Shown here in pieces: positions 44,459 to 52,647 of a stretch of 64,000 nucleotides of DNA (positions are counted from its first letter, which is position 1; each line of letters begins with the position of its first letter). The translations under genes were made by a program, and so were the position numbers. Source of the stretch: Campylobacter concisus (GTDB lineage Bacteria; Campylobacterota; Campylobacteria; Campylobacterales; Campylobacteraceae); the NCBI RefSeq assembly GCF_015230015.1, contig NZ_JAAKZC010000006.1, positions 1 to 64,000 on the forward strand, in the 5' to 3' direction. Under the pieces are notes generated by a model, which worked only from the letters and a program-made list of their open reading frames with translations, was not told the origin of the DNA and did not search any database.

Positions 44459-46039
44459 CTAGCTCCTTTTATAACCAAACCAAAGTCTGGTATTTCCGCT
44501 TTTTTCTATCTTATCCATGACCGCATCAAACATGCCATGCGTGCCTAAAATGGCCGTTAGCATCGAAGCCATGATACCTATCGCCATTGTCACAGCAAAG
44601 CCCTTAACTGGACCAGTGCCATAAGCATAAAGCACCGCAACTGTGATGATAGTAGTCAAGTTTGAGTCGATGATCGCACTCATAGCGTGCTCGTAACCCT
44701 TTTGAACGGCTGTTCTTATCGCCACGCCTTCACGCAAGAGCTCACGTATACGCTCATTTATGATGACGTTTGCATCAACCGCCATACCAATCGTTAGCAC
44801 GATACCAGCCATGCCTGGAAGAGTAAGCGTCGCTCCAAAAAGTGCCATTACAGCGACTAATATAACGACATCCGCAACTAGCGCGATATTTGCAAAAATT
44901 CCAGAAATTCCATAATAAACTAGCATAAATAGCACGACTAAAATAGATCCAGCAGCAAGAGCAACCATGCTTTGATTGATGCTCTCTTGGCCTAAAGATG
45001 GGCCAACGCTTCTTTTTTCTAGCATCTTCACAGGTGCTAAAAGTGCGCCACTTCTAAGAGCGATCGCTACGTCGTGAGCCTCATCAAGGGTAAAGCCACC
45101 GCTGATCTGACCGCTGCCGCCACCTATTCTTTCGTTTATAACTGGAGCTGAATAGACCTTGCCATCAAGCACGATAGCAAGCCTTTTGCCGACATTTGCA
45201 CCAGTAAAATCACCAAAAATTCTAGCACCTTCTGAATTTAGTGTGAAGTTTATGATCGGTAGGTTATTTTGCTGAGAAAATGCTACTTTTGCATCAGTTA
45301 GCATCGAGCCATCAAGCACAGGGATATTTTTAACGACGTATTTTACGTGGTCATTTTTAGCATCTTTAAAGATCACATCACCATAGCTTTCAGCCTCGGC
45401 CTCGCTCATGGTATTTGCCTGATCTTGTCTTTTATCATCAACTGCCATAAGCTGCAAGTGAGCAGCCTTTGCGATAAGGTCTCTCGCTCTTTGCTCGTCC
45501 TCTTCGGTTTTTATGCCAGGAAGTTCTACTAGGATATTATCTTTACCTTGTCTAGCGACTGTTGGCTCAGCTAGACCAAACTGATCAAGTCTGTTTCTAA
45601 TAGTCTCAACAGCTTGCGAGATCGCATACTCGATCGTATCAAGCCTCTCTTGCTCTGTTAGAGTGATGTGATAGTTTAGACCATCTTTTTTGATATCAAG
45701 CCCTTTTATCTCGGCAAGCGCTTTATCAACCTTTGGGGCTTCGTCGCTGTCAAGTAGCGCAAAATCAACACTATCTTCTTTTATCTTAAATTTATCAATA
45801 AGCACATCTTCTTTTTTAGCATAATAATTTATGCTTCCAGCGATTGACTTGATCTTAGAGTGGATAGCCTCGTTAGTTTCAACACCAAGAAGCATATGAA
45901 GACCGCCTTGAAGGTCGAGTCCTAATGAAATTTTAGCTCCACTTTGAGTCTGAAAAAAAGATGGCACCGAAAAGCCAAAACCAAAAATCAAGGCTAATAT
46001 TAAGATAATCAGCCTATATGTAACTCTTGCGTTACGCAT
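44459..46039 (-). CDS. secD: Protein translocase subunit SecD
   Basis: 526-aa partner of SecF. N-terminal helix, GLDLQGGLHMLLGV, periplasmic P1 region (AVETIRNRLDQFGLAEPTV), and the C-terminal six-helix domain with GMAVDANVIINERIRE. Start and yajC stop share one base (TAATG). Confidence 0.97.
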   Translation of the reverse strand: MRNARVTYRLIILILALIFGFGFSVPSFFQTQSGAKISLGLDLQGGLHMLLGVETNEAIHSKIKSIAGSINYYAKKEDVLIDKFKIKEDSVDFALLDSDEAPKVDKALAEIKGLDIKKDGLNYHITLTEQERLDTIEYAISQAVETIRNRLDQFGLAEPTVARQGKDNILVELPGIKTEEDEQRARDLIAKAAHLQLMAVDDKRQDQANTMSEAEAESYGDVIFKDAKNDHVKYVVKNIPVLDGSMLTDAKVAFSQQNNLPIINFTLNSEGARIFGDFTGANVGKRLAIVLDGKVYSAPVINERIGGGSGQISGGFTLDEAHDVAIALRSGALLAPVKMLEKRSVGPSLGQESINQSMVALAAGSILVVLFMLVYYGISGIFANIALVADVVILVAVMALFGATLTLPGMAGIVLTIGMAVDANVIINERIRELLREGVAIRTAVQKGYEHAMSAIIDSNLTTIITVAVLYAYGTGPVKGFAVTMAIGIMASMLTAILGTHGMFDAVMDKIEKSGNTRLWFGYKRS

Positions 46040-46311
46040 TATTTATCTTCGATCTTTTTAGCTACAAACTCGCGTGCTATACGAACGATTACATCATCGT
46101 TAAGTTTAACTTTGATAAAATCATTTTCGGCTTTAATCACTTCGCATATAAGTCCGCCATTAGTTACTATCTTATCGCCTTTGTCAAGAGCTGCAAGCAT
46201 TGCTGCGTGGGCTTTTTGTTGTTTTTGTTGAGGTCTGATAACCAAAAAGTAAAATATGGCGAAAAGCACAACAAGAGGTAGTAATGATGTTAAAAAATCA
46301 GCGTTTTGCAT
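46039..46311 (-). CDS. yajC: Preprotein translocase subunit YajC
   Basis: 90-aa single-pass membrane protein of the SecDF complex. Hydrophobic helix (about 9-25), then FLVIRPQQKQQKAH and the conserved GDKIVTNGGLICEV. First gene of the eleven-gene array. Its 5' end overlaps that of the divergent lnt gene by 28 bases, so the two promoters must lie inside each other's coding sequence or leader. Confidence 0.95.
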   Translation of the reverse strand: MQNADFLTSLLPLVVLFAIFYFLVIRPQQKQQKAHAAMLAALDKGDKIVTNGGLICEVIKAENDFIKVKLNDDVIVRIAREFVAKKIEDK

Positions 46312-47579
46312 GGATTTCCTTATTTGTAAGATTTTTAAACGGACATTTTAGCACTAAAATTATAATAAAAGCCTTTGTCGGTGCTTTTTTGCTTTCTAAT
46401 TTCATTTTTTTAGCTATGGCAGAAAATCAAATTTTAAATTTCATCTCACCTTTTCTTACGCTAGCTGGAATTTACGTCATCATAAATTTAAGCAGAGCTG
46501 GCTTTTTTGCGGCTGGCTTTTTCACTGGAATTTTGTGGTTTTACTGGATCGGCTTTAGCTTCATCTACTACGAGCTTGTTTGGCTTATCCCATTTGTTAT
46601 CCTCTTTGTGGCTCTTGTTTATGGGCTTATGTTTTGGATAGCCTCTTTCCCAAGCTTTATAGCACTAAGAGCCGTTTTGCTATTTTTAATAAGCTATGTG
46701 CATCCATTTGGCTTTAACTGGTTTAACCTTGAAGCCACACTTGTTTTAGGCGCTTTTGAGCCAAATACTAGAGGGCTTATATTTATATTTTTAGCAGCTA
46801 TTTCTTTGAGTTTAAAAGGCAAAATTTTTAAATTTATCCTAGCTTTTATCTGCCTGATCGCCGCTTTGCAGTTTAAAAGTAGCGAGGCAAAGGCTCTACC
46901 ATTTGACATGGAGCTAATAAACACCGATGTCGCTCAAAGAGTGCGCTGGGATAAAAGCTTGCGTATGAAATTTACAAATGAAAATTTAGACTTGATAAGT
47001 AACGCCATAGCCGAGCAAAAACGCCTCATCGTGCTGCCTGAGAGTGCGTTTCCATTATTTATGACAAATGAGCCACTGCTTGTTGATGAGCTAAAAGAGC
47101 TTTCAAAAAAGATAACCATCGTAGCTGGCGCACTTGCCTATGAAAATAAGCAAATTTATAACTCTGCATTTTTGTTTCAGGACGGCACTCTAAGGCGAAT
47201 GGATAAGAAATTTTTAGTGCCATTTGGAGAAGAGATTCCTTTGCCAAAATTTATGCAAGATGCGGTAAATAAGCTATTTTTTGGCGGAGCTAGTGACTTT
47301 AAAAAGGCTGAAAATTTTAGTGACTACGAGATAGACGGGGTTAAAATCAGAAATGCTATCTGCTATGAAGCGACAAGAGAGGAGCTTTATAAGGGCGAAT
47401 TTGACGTGGTCGTGGCTATCACAAACAACGGCTGGTTTGTGCCAAGTAGCGAGCCTGTGCTTCAAAGGTTGCTTATAAAGCATCTTGCCACAAAATACAA
47501 TAAAGCGGTCTATCACAGCGTAAATGGCTCAAAAAGTGAGATCATAAAGCCTAAAAAAGCGTTTTGGGATGAGTTTTAA
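46284..47579 (+). CDS. lnt: Apolipoprotein N-acyltransferase
   Basis: Adds the third acyl chain to lipoproteins at the inner membrane. 431 aa. About six N-terminal helices, then a nitrilase-type domain with the Glu-Lys-Cys triad in LPESAFPLF, KKFLVPFGEEIP and NAICYE. The C-terminal helix of E. coli Lnt is lacking. AGAGG precedes tandem ATGs at 46284/46287, inside the 5' end of divergent yajC. Relevant to the several lipoproteins encoded in this window. Confidence 0.92.
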   Translation: MMLKNQRFAWISLFVRFLNGHFSTKIIIKAFVGAFLLSNFIFLAMAENQILNFISPFLTLAGIYVIINLSRAGFFAAGFFTGILWFYWIGFSFIYYELVWLIPFVILFVALVYGLMFWIASFPSFIALRAVLLFLISYVHPFGFNWFNLEATLVLGAFEPNTRGLIFIFLAAISLSLKGKIFKFILAFICLIAALQFKSSEAKALPFDMELINTDVAQRVRWDKSLRMKFTNENLDLISNAIAEQKRLIVLPESAFPLFMTNEPLLVDELKELSKKITIVAGALAYENKQIYNSAFLFQDGTLRRMDKKFLVPFGEEIPLPKFMQDAVNKLFFGGASDFKKAENFSDYEIDGVKIRNAICYEATREELYKGEFDVVVAITNNGWFVPSSEPVLQRLLIKHLATKYNKAVYHSVNGSKSEIIKPKKAFWDEF

Positions 47580-47590
47580 AAGGGAGATTT

Positions 47591-47620
47591 AAAGTGGCTT
47601 TTAGATAAAGCCACTTTTTT
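47591..47620. terminator. Bidirectional terminator between lnt and metK
   Basis: Perfect 11-bp stem AAAGTGGCTTT (47591-47601) and AAAGCCACTTT (47607-47617), five-base loop, T run after the stem on the plus strand and A/T tracts on both sides. Convergent stop codons lie at 47579 and 47623. Confidence 0.88.
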
Positions 47621-47622
47621 GA

Positions 47623-48828
47623 TTATTTTTTTAGTAAAGCCTTGAAAGTATCGACTGCATCAAGCTTTTCCCAAGGGTATTTTGCATTTCCCACTTGACC
47701 TTTTGCGGCTACTTTTGCATATAAAAATGTCTCTTTGCTTGGCTTATCAAGACCAAATTTATTTGTTATCCAGCGAGGTGTTAGAGAAAAATGCTCGCTT
47801 ACAAAATTTGAAAGCATATCGTCATTTACGCCATTTGTGTGAGTTCCCATAGTATCAACACTAACTGAAGTTGGCTTTGCAACGCCAATTGCATAGCTTA
47901 TCTGAACGATGCATTTTTTTGCAAGGCCGGCTGCGACTATGTTTTTAGCTATCCAGCGCGCTGCGTAAAGTCCGCTGCGATCAACCTTTGTGTAGTCCTT
48001 GCTTGACTGAGCGCCACCGCCTATTGGGCTATATCCACCAAAGCTATCAACGATTAGTTTTCTGCCTGTTAAACCACTATCGTGCAGTGAGCTGTGATTT
48101 ACATATCTACCTGTTGGATTTATATAGATGATCGTTTTTTCTTTATTATATAGCTCTTTTGGAAGGCCAGTTTCGTCTATTAAATTTTGTATTAGTGCGC
48201 GAAGCTCTTCTATCTTCATGCTCTCCACACAAGGTGCAGAGACGACGATAGTGTGGATGCTTTGAGGTTTGCAGTTTTCAAAGTTGTCTTTACTACCGTA
48301 ATCAATCGTAACTTGCGTTTTTATATCAACACCAAGTTTATCAGGGTTTGCTTTGGCAAATTTATATACTTTTTCACAAAGCATTCTTGCGTAAGTTATA
48401 GCTGCTGGCATAAATTCTTTCGCCTCGCAACTTGCAAAGCCAAACATGATGCCTTGATCCCCTGCTCCGATCTCACCGTCACTTTGATCAACGCCTTGAT
48501 TTATATCTGGACTTTGTTGATTTAAGCAAACTTTGACCTCGATATCGTCTGGGTGCAAACACTGCTCTTTTGTAAAGTTGCTCTTACCATCATACCCAAT
48601 GTGCGCAAGAGCATCTTTTACGATCTTTTCGTAGTCTTTATAAGAGAGTTTTACCTTTGAGTTTATCTCTCCGCCTATTACTATGTTTTTTCCAGCGACA
48701 AAAACTTCGCTTGCAACGCGTCCATTTGGATCTTGCGTTAAGATAGTATCAACAATGCTATCAGCGATGATATCAGCGCATTTATCTGGATGACCTGGAC
48801 TTACAACTTCAGAAGTAAATAAATACAT
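47623..48828 (-). CDS. metK: S-adenosylmethionine synthetase
   Basis: Makes S-adenosylmethionine from methionine and ATP. 401 aa. Landmarks: SPGHPDKCADIIADSIVD, GAGDQGIMFGFA, and GGGAQSSKDYTKVDRSG. The length is slightly above the usual 385-400. Monocistronic; nothing resembling a SAM riboswitch was seen in the 138 bp upstream. Confidence 0.97.
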   Translation of the reverse strand: MYLFTSEVVSPGHPDKCADIIADSIVDTILTQDPNGRVASEVFVAGKNIVIGGEINSKVKLSYKDYEKIVKDALAHIGYDGKSNFTKEQCLHPDDIEVKVCLNQQSPDINQGVDQSDGEIGAGDQGIMFGFASCEAKEFMPAAITYARMLCEKVYKFAKANPDKLGVDIKTQVTIDYGSKDNFENCKPQSIHTIVVSAPCVESMKIEELRALIQNLIDETGLPKELYNKEKTIIYINPTGRYVNHSSLHDSGLTGRKLIVDSFGGYSPIGGGAQSSKDYTKVDRSGLYAARWIAKNIVAAGLAKKCIVQISYAIGVAKPTSVSVDTMGTHTNGVNDDMLSNFVSEHFSLTPRWITNKFGLDKPSKETFLYAKVAAKGQVGNAKYPWEKLDAVDTFKALLKK

Positions 48829-48966
48829 TTTCGTCCTTTTCCTTGGTTAAATTTTCGTGCAATTGTAACAAATCTATTTAAAAAGCGAATTAATCTTTTT
48901 AAATTTCTTTATATTTAAAAATCATTTAGCTAAAATCAACAAAAAACTAATTTATTAAGGTGTCAA

Positions 48967-50334
48967 ATGAATATGTTTAAAAACATTGCAAGAAGATACG
49001 CCGACGGAAATTTGATCGTTCAAATTTTAGTTGGTATCATCCTAGGTGCCCTAGTTGGCTTTTACACACACTATCAGGCAGCCCCTTACAACCAAATCTC
49101 AGCTAAAATTCAAACCATTCAAAAAGAGAGTGGCTTAAGCGTAGATGAAGTTATAAAAACTCGTCTTAGCCAAGATGAAGCAAAACAGCTTGATGAAGCC
49201 AAAGAAAAGGCTAGTTCGGCTGACTCTATCGCAAATTCAGCCTCAGTTTTAGGGGATTTGTTTAAGGGCGCGCTAAAAGCGATCGCTCCGATACTTGTTT
49301 TTGTCCTAGTTGCGACATCTATCATCATAAAAGATTTTGGTCACACAAAAGGCATGCAAAAGATCATCACGCTCTATCTTGTGGGCACCTTTTTAGCAGC
49401 CGTTGTGGCGGTAATTGCAAGCTTTTTATTTCCTATCGAGATACCGCTAAAAGGTCTGCAAAGTGCTGATATGTCAGCACCTCAAGGCATCACAAACGTA
49501 TTAAAAGATCTCATCTATAAAATGGTAGAAAATCCTATAACCGCCCTAGCAAATGGTAACTATATAGGCATCATCACGTGGGCGATAGGTAGCGGTATCG
49601 CTATGAGATATGCTACAGTTGAGACAAAAAAGGTATTTAAAGATATAAGCGACGGCGTAACTCATATCGTTAAATTTATCATTAGACTAGCTCCGTTTGG
49701 CATCTTTGGCATGGTTGCTATTAGCATTCACGACACTGGATTCGAGGCACTTGCAGGATATCTAAAACTGATCTTAGTTCTTGTTGGAGCGATGCTTGTT
49801 GTGGCGTTTATCGTCTATCCAGCGATGGTTTTTGCACTAACTAAGAAAAATCCTTATCCACTTGTGATGATCTGCCTAAAAGAGAGTGCGATCTCAGCAT
49901 TTTTTACAAGAAGTTCAGCTGCGAACATCCCTGTAAATATGGCACTTTGTAAAAAGCTAAATTTAAAAGAAGAGCTATACTCGATCTCGATCCCACTTGG
50001 TGCTACCATAAATATGGGCGGAGCGGCAGTTACTATCAGTATCCTAGCACTTACTGCGGTAAATTCAATCCCATCTATCACAGTTACATTTGGTGATGCG
50101 CTACTTCTTTGCTTTATCTCAGCTCTTGGTGCGTGCGGCGCATCTGGCGTGGCTGGCGGCTCGCTGCTTCTAGTGCCACTAGCGTGCGGACTTTTTGGTA
50201 TCAGCAACGATATTGCTATGCAGTTTGTAACAGTTGGCTTTACAATAGGCGTCATCCAAGACTCAGTTGAAACTGCCCTAAATAGCGCATCTGACGTGCT
50301 TTTCACTGCAGTAGCCTCAGAGACTTCAGAGTAA
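48967..50334 (+). CDS. sstT: Sodium/serine-threonine symporter SstT
   Basis: DAACS-family transporter, 455 aa. [34 protein letters not shown] and [16 protein letters not shown] match SstT throughout. Compared with E. coli SstT (about 414 aa) there is an extra polar, helical segment of about 50 residues (37-90) in the first external loop. Campylobacter relies on amino acids, so serine uptake is likely a main nutrient route (inference). Monocistronic with a strong downstream hairpin. Confidence 0.93.
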   Translation: MNMFKNIARRYADGNLIVQILVGIILGALVGFYTHYQAAPYNQISAKIQTIQKESGLSVDEVIKTRLSQDEAKQLDEAKEKASSADSIANSASVLGDLFKGALKAIAPILVFVLVATSIIIKDFGHTKGMQKIITLYLVGTFLAAVVAVIASFLFPIEIPLKGLQSADMSAPQGITNVLKDLIYKMVENPITALANGNYIGIITWAIGSGIAMRYATVETKKVFKDISDGVTHIVKFIIRLAPFGIFGMVAISIHDTGFEALAGYLKLILVLVGAMLVVAFIVYPAMVFALTKKNPYPLVMICLKESAISAFFTRSSAANIPVNMALCKKLNLKEELYSISIPLGATINMGGAAVTISILALTAVNSIPSITVTFGDALLLCFISALGACGASGVAGGSLLLVPLACGLFGISNDIAMQFVTVGFTIGVIQDSVETALNSASDVLFTAVASETSE

Positions 50335-50339
50335 TCCTC

Positions 50340-50380
50340 AGTAAAATTTCAGCTAAAATTTGGCTGAAATTTTACTTTTA
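50340..50380 (+). terminator. Rho-independent terminator after sstT
   Basis: Perfect 14-bp stem AGTAAAATTTCAGC (50340-50353) and GCTGAAATTTTACT (50363-50376) with a nine-base loop, followed by TTTATCC. Confidence 0.82.
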
Positions 50381-50422
50381 TCCATTTTTTTGTAAAATAT
50401 CCCAAAAATTTAAAGGACGATA

Positions 50423-52153
50423 ATGCAAATTTGGGATCTAAAAGCACTTTTTGCAAGCGAAAAAGAGTGCGAACAAAACGCACTAAATTTACAAAAAGAG
50501 TGCGAGAAATTTAAAGATAAATATCTTGCAAAATATGAAAATTTAAAAACAGACCAGTTTTTAAAGGCATTTGAAGAATTTGAAAATTTGGTAGCCAAAA
50601 TTTCAAAAGTAATGACCTATGCTTTTTTAAATTTTGCCAAAGATACAAGCAAGGGTGCATTCTACGCGAAAATCGATGAGATCGCGACAAAAGCAAATGA
50701 AAATTTGATATTTTTTGAGATCAAATTTAATGAATTTGCCCCTAAAAAACAAGAAGAGATCATCAAAAGCTCTAAAAAATATGGCTACTATCTAAGTAAC
50801 CTCGCCAAAGCAAAGACGCACCAACTTAGCGTTGCCGAAGAGAGAGTGCTACTTCGCACGGCAAGCACCGGAGCCGAGGGCTTTTCAAGGCTTTTTGATG
50901 AGAGCATGAGCAAGATGAGGTTTAAATTTAAAGGCGAGCTTTTAAATGAAGAGGAAATTTTAGCCAAGCTTCATGAGAGCGACCAAAGCGTGCGAAAACT
51001 GGCCGCCAAAAGCCTCTCTAGCGAGCTTAGCAAGCACCAGCACCTTCTTGGCTACATATATAATATGATAAAAACTGATCTAAAAACGAGCTGCGAACTG
51101 CGAAATTTCAAGCTTCCTGAAGAGCCAAGACACCTTGAAAATCAAATCACCAAAAAAAGCGTTGATTCGCTAATTGCTGTAACTGAGAAAAATTTTGACC
51201 TAGTCTCTAAATTTTACGAGCGCAAAAGAGAAATTTTAGGCCTTAAAAAGCTTTATGACTACGATAGATATGCGCCTCTTAGCAGCGAGGGCGAGTATAA
51301 ATTTGATGAGTGCAAAAAGATAGTTTTAAAGGCATTTTCAAATTTCTCAAGCGAATTTGGCAAGATCGCCAAAAATGCATTTAATGACGGCTGGATCGAC
51401 GTTTATCCAGCGCCAAACAAACGAGGTGGGGCATTTTCTCACTCAGGATCAAGCGACACACACCCTTATGTCTTGCTAAATCACACAAACCAGCGCAGAG
51501 ACCTTTTTACGCTAGCTCACGAGCTTGGCCACGCCGTGCATCAAAAGCTCTCATATAGTGTAAGCTACCTAAACTCTGACACTCCGCTAACCACGGCTGA
51601 GACGGCGTCTGTTTTTTGCGAGATGCTAGTCTTTGACCACATCAAAGATGGCCTTAGTAAAAAAGAGAAAATTTCACTACTCGCTGGCAAGATCGAGGAT
51701 ATCTTTGCCACACTTTACCGCCAGATAAATTTCACCACCTTTGAGCGCGCCGTGCACGCACATGAGGGTGAGATCAGCCTAGATGAGCTAAATAAAATTT
51801 GGCTTCGTGAGAGCAAAAAGATGTTTGGCAAAAGTGTCACGCTAAATGACTACTACAAAATTTGGTGGAGCTACATCCCGCACTTCATCCACACGCCATT
51901 TTACTGCTACGCCTACTCTTACGCGCAGCTTCTTGTGCTTGCACTTTTTGGACTTTATAAAAGCGGCAAATGCAAAAATTTCGTCGAAATTTACACCGAG
52001 TTTTTGAGCCTTGGTGGCAGCCTCAGCCCAAAAGAGCTTGTGGGTAAATTTGGCTTTGATATAGATGATAAAAATTTCTGGCAGATCGGTATAAACGAGG
52101 TTAAAAAGCTAGTAGATGAGTTTTTAGAAATTTCAAAAGGAATAAAATGTTAG
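50423..52153 (+). CDS. pepF: Oligoendopeptidase F (M3 family)
   Basis: Zinc metallopeptidase that degrades oligopeptides in the cytoplasm. 576 aa. Active-site HELGH at 366-370, followed downstream by the third zinc ligand region TAETASVFCEMLVF. Starts after AAAGGACGATA. Overlaps the SspB-like gene by seven bases, so it heads a long plus-strand operon through to the thioredoxin-like gene. Confidence 0.94.
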   Translation: MQIWDLKALFASEKECEQNALNLQKECEKFKDKYLAKYENLKTDQFLKAFEEFENLVAKISKVMTYAFLNFAKDTSKGAFYAKIDEIATKANENLIFFEIKFNEFAPKKQEEIIKSSKKYGYYLSNLAKAKTHQLSVAEERVLLRTASTGAEGFSRLFDESMSKMRFKFKGELLNEEEILAKLHESDQSVRKLAAKSLSSELSKHQHLLGYIYNMIKTDLKTSCELRNFKLPEEPRHLENQITKKSVDSLIAVTEKNFDLVSKFYERKREILGLKKLYDYDRYAPLSSEGEYKFDECKKIVLKAFSNFSSEFGKIAKNAFNDGWIDVYPAPNKRGGAFSHSGSSDTHPYVLLNHTNQRRDLFTLAHELGHAVHQKLSYSVSYLNSDTPLTTAETASVFCEMLVFDHIKDGLSKKEKISLLAGKIEDIFATLYRQINFTTFERAVHAHEGEISLDELNKIWLRESKKMFGKSVTLNDYYKIWWSYIPHFIHTPFYCYAYSYAQLLVLALFGLYKSGKCKNFVEIYTEFLSLGGSLSPKELVGKFGFDIDDKNFWQIGINEVKKLVDEFLEISKGIKC

Positions 52154-52596
52154 ACGAAATTTTAGACGATGAGAAATTTGCACTTTTGATGAAGATGCAC
52201 GTCTATGAGTGCATTGATTTCTTGCTTGAAAAGGGGGTAAATTTCTCAGTTATGGCAAATTTGCCGCTAGTTAGCTTTGAGCCTAGCTTGCCAGATGAGA
52301 TAAGTAGGAGCTTTAGCATGCCAGTCATTATGTTTTCACTTGGCGGATACACGCTGGAGAGTGCCATGCTAACGCAAGATGAGCTTAGCTTTGAGGCTGG
52401 TTTTGGTAGTGAAAATTTCGCCTCAGTGGTGTCATTTCCTCTTGGAGCGGTGGTTCAAATTTTGGTTGAAAATAGCCCTGTACTTGTAAATTTTTCTATC
52501 CACAAGCCAAAAGAAAAACAAGTCGATCACGCTAAAAAATCAGCCTCAGTCTTTTTGCAAAACCCAAAGAATAAAGATATATTTAAGAAAAGATAG
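52147..52596 (+). CDS. SspB-like protein (possible ClpXP adaptor)
   Basis: 149 aa, no signal peptide. Residues about 16-110 fit the SspB pattern by eye: an N-terminal helix (ECIDFLLEKGVNFSVM), a beta strand pair around IMFSLGGYTLESAML, then LSFEAGFGSENFASVVSFPL, which parallels the RFNARFGG...VPLAAV core of SspB, and AVVQILVENSP. A lysine-rich tail ends DIFKKR and could play the part of the ClpX-binding tail. SspB delivers ssrA-tagged proteins to ClpXP; smpB, the partner of tmRNA, is five genes downstream in the same direction. The match is weak and hand-made. Confidence 0.5.
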   Translation: MLDEILDDEKFALLMKMHVYECIDFLLEKGVNFSVMANLPLVSFEPSLPDEISRSFSMPVIMFSLGGYTLESAMLTQDELSFEAGFGSENFASVVSFPLGAVVQILVENSPVLVNFSIHKPKEKQVDHAKKSASVFLQNPKNKDIFKKR

Positions 52597-52647
52597 TAAT
52601 TTTAAGCATTTTTGGCTAAAATCAAAAGAAAATTTAAAAAGCGAAAA

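Noticed and set aside
48829..48966. SAM riboswitch before metK
   Set aside because: The short AT-rich leader has no conserved helices of SAM-I or SAM-II type that I can recognise.
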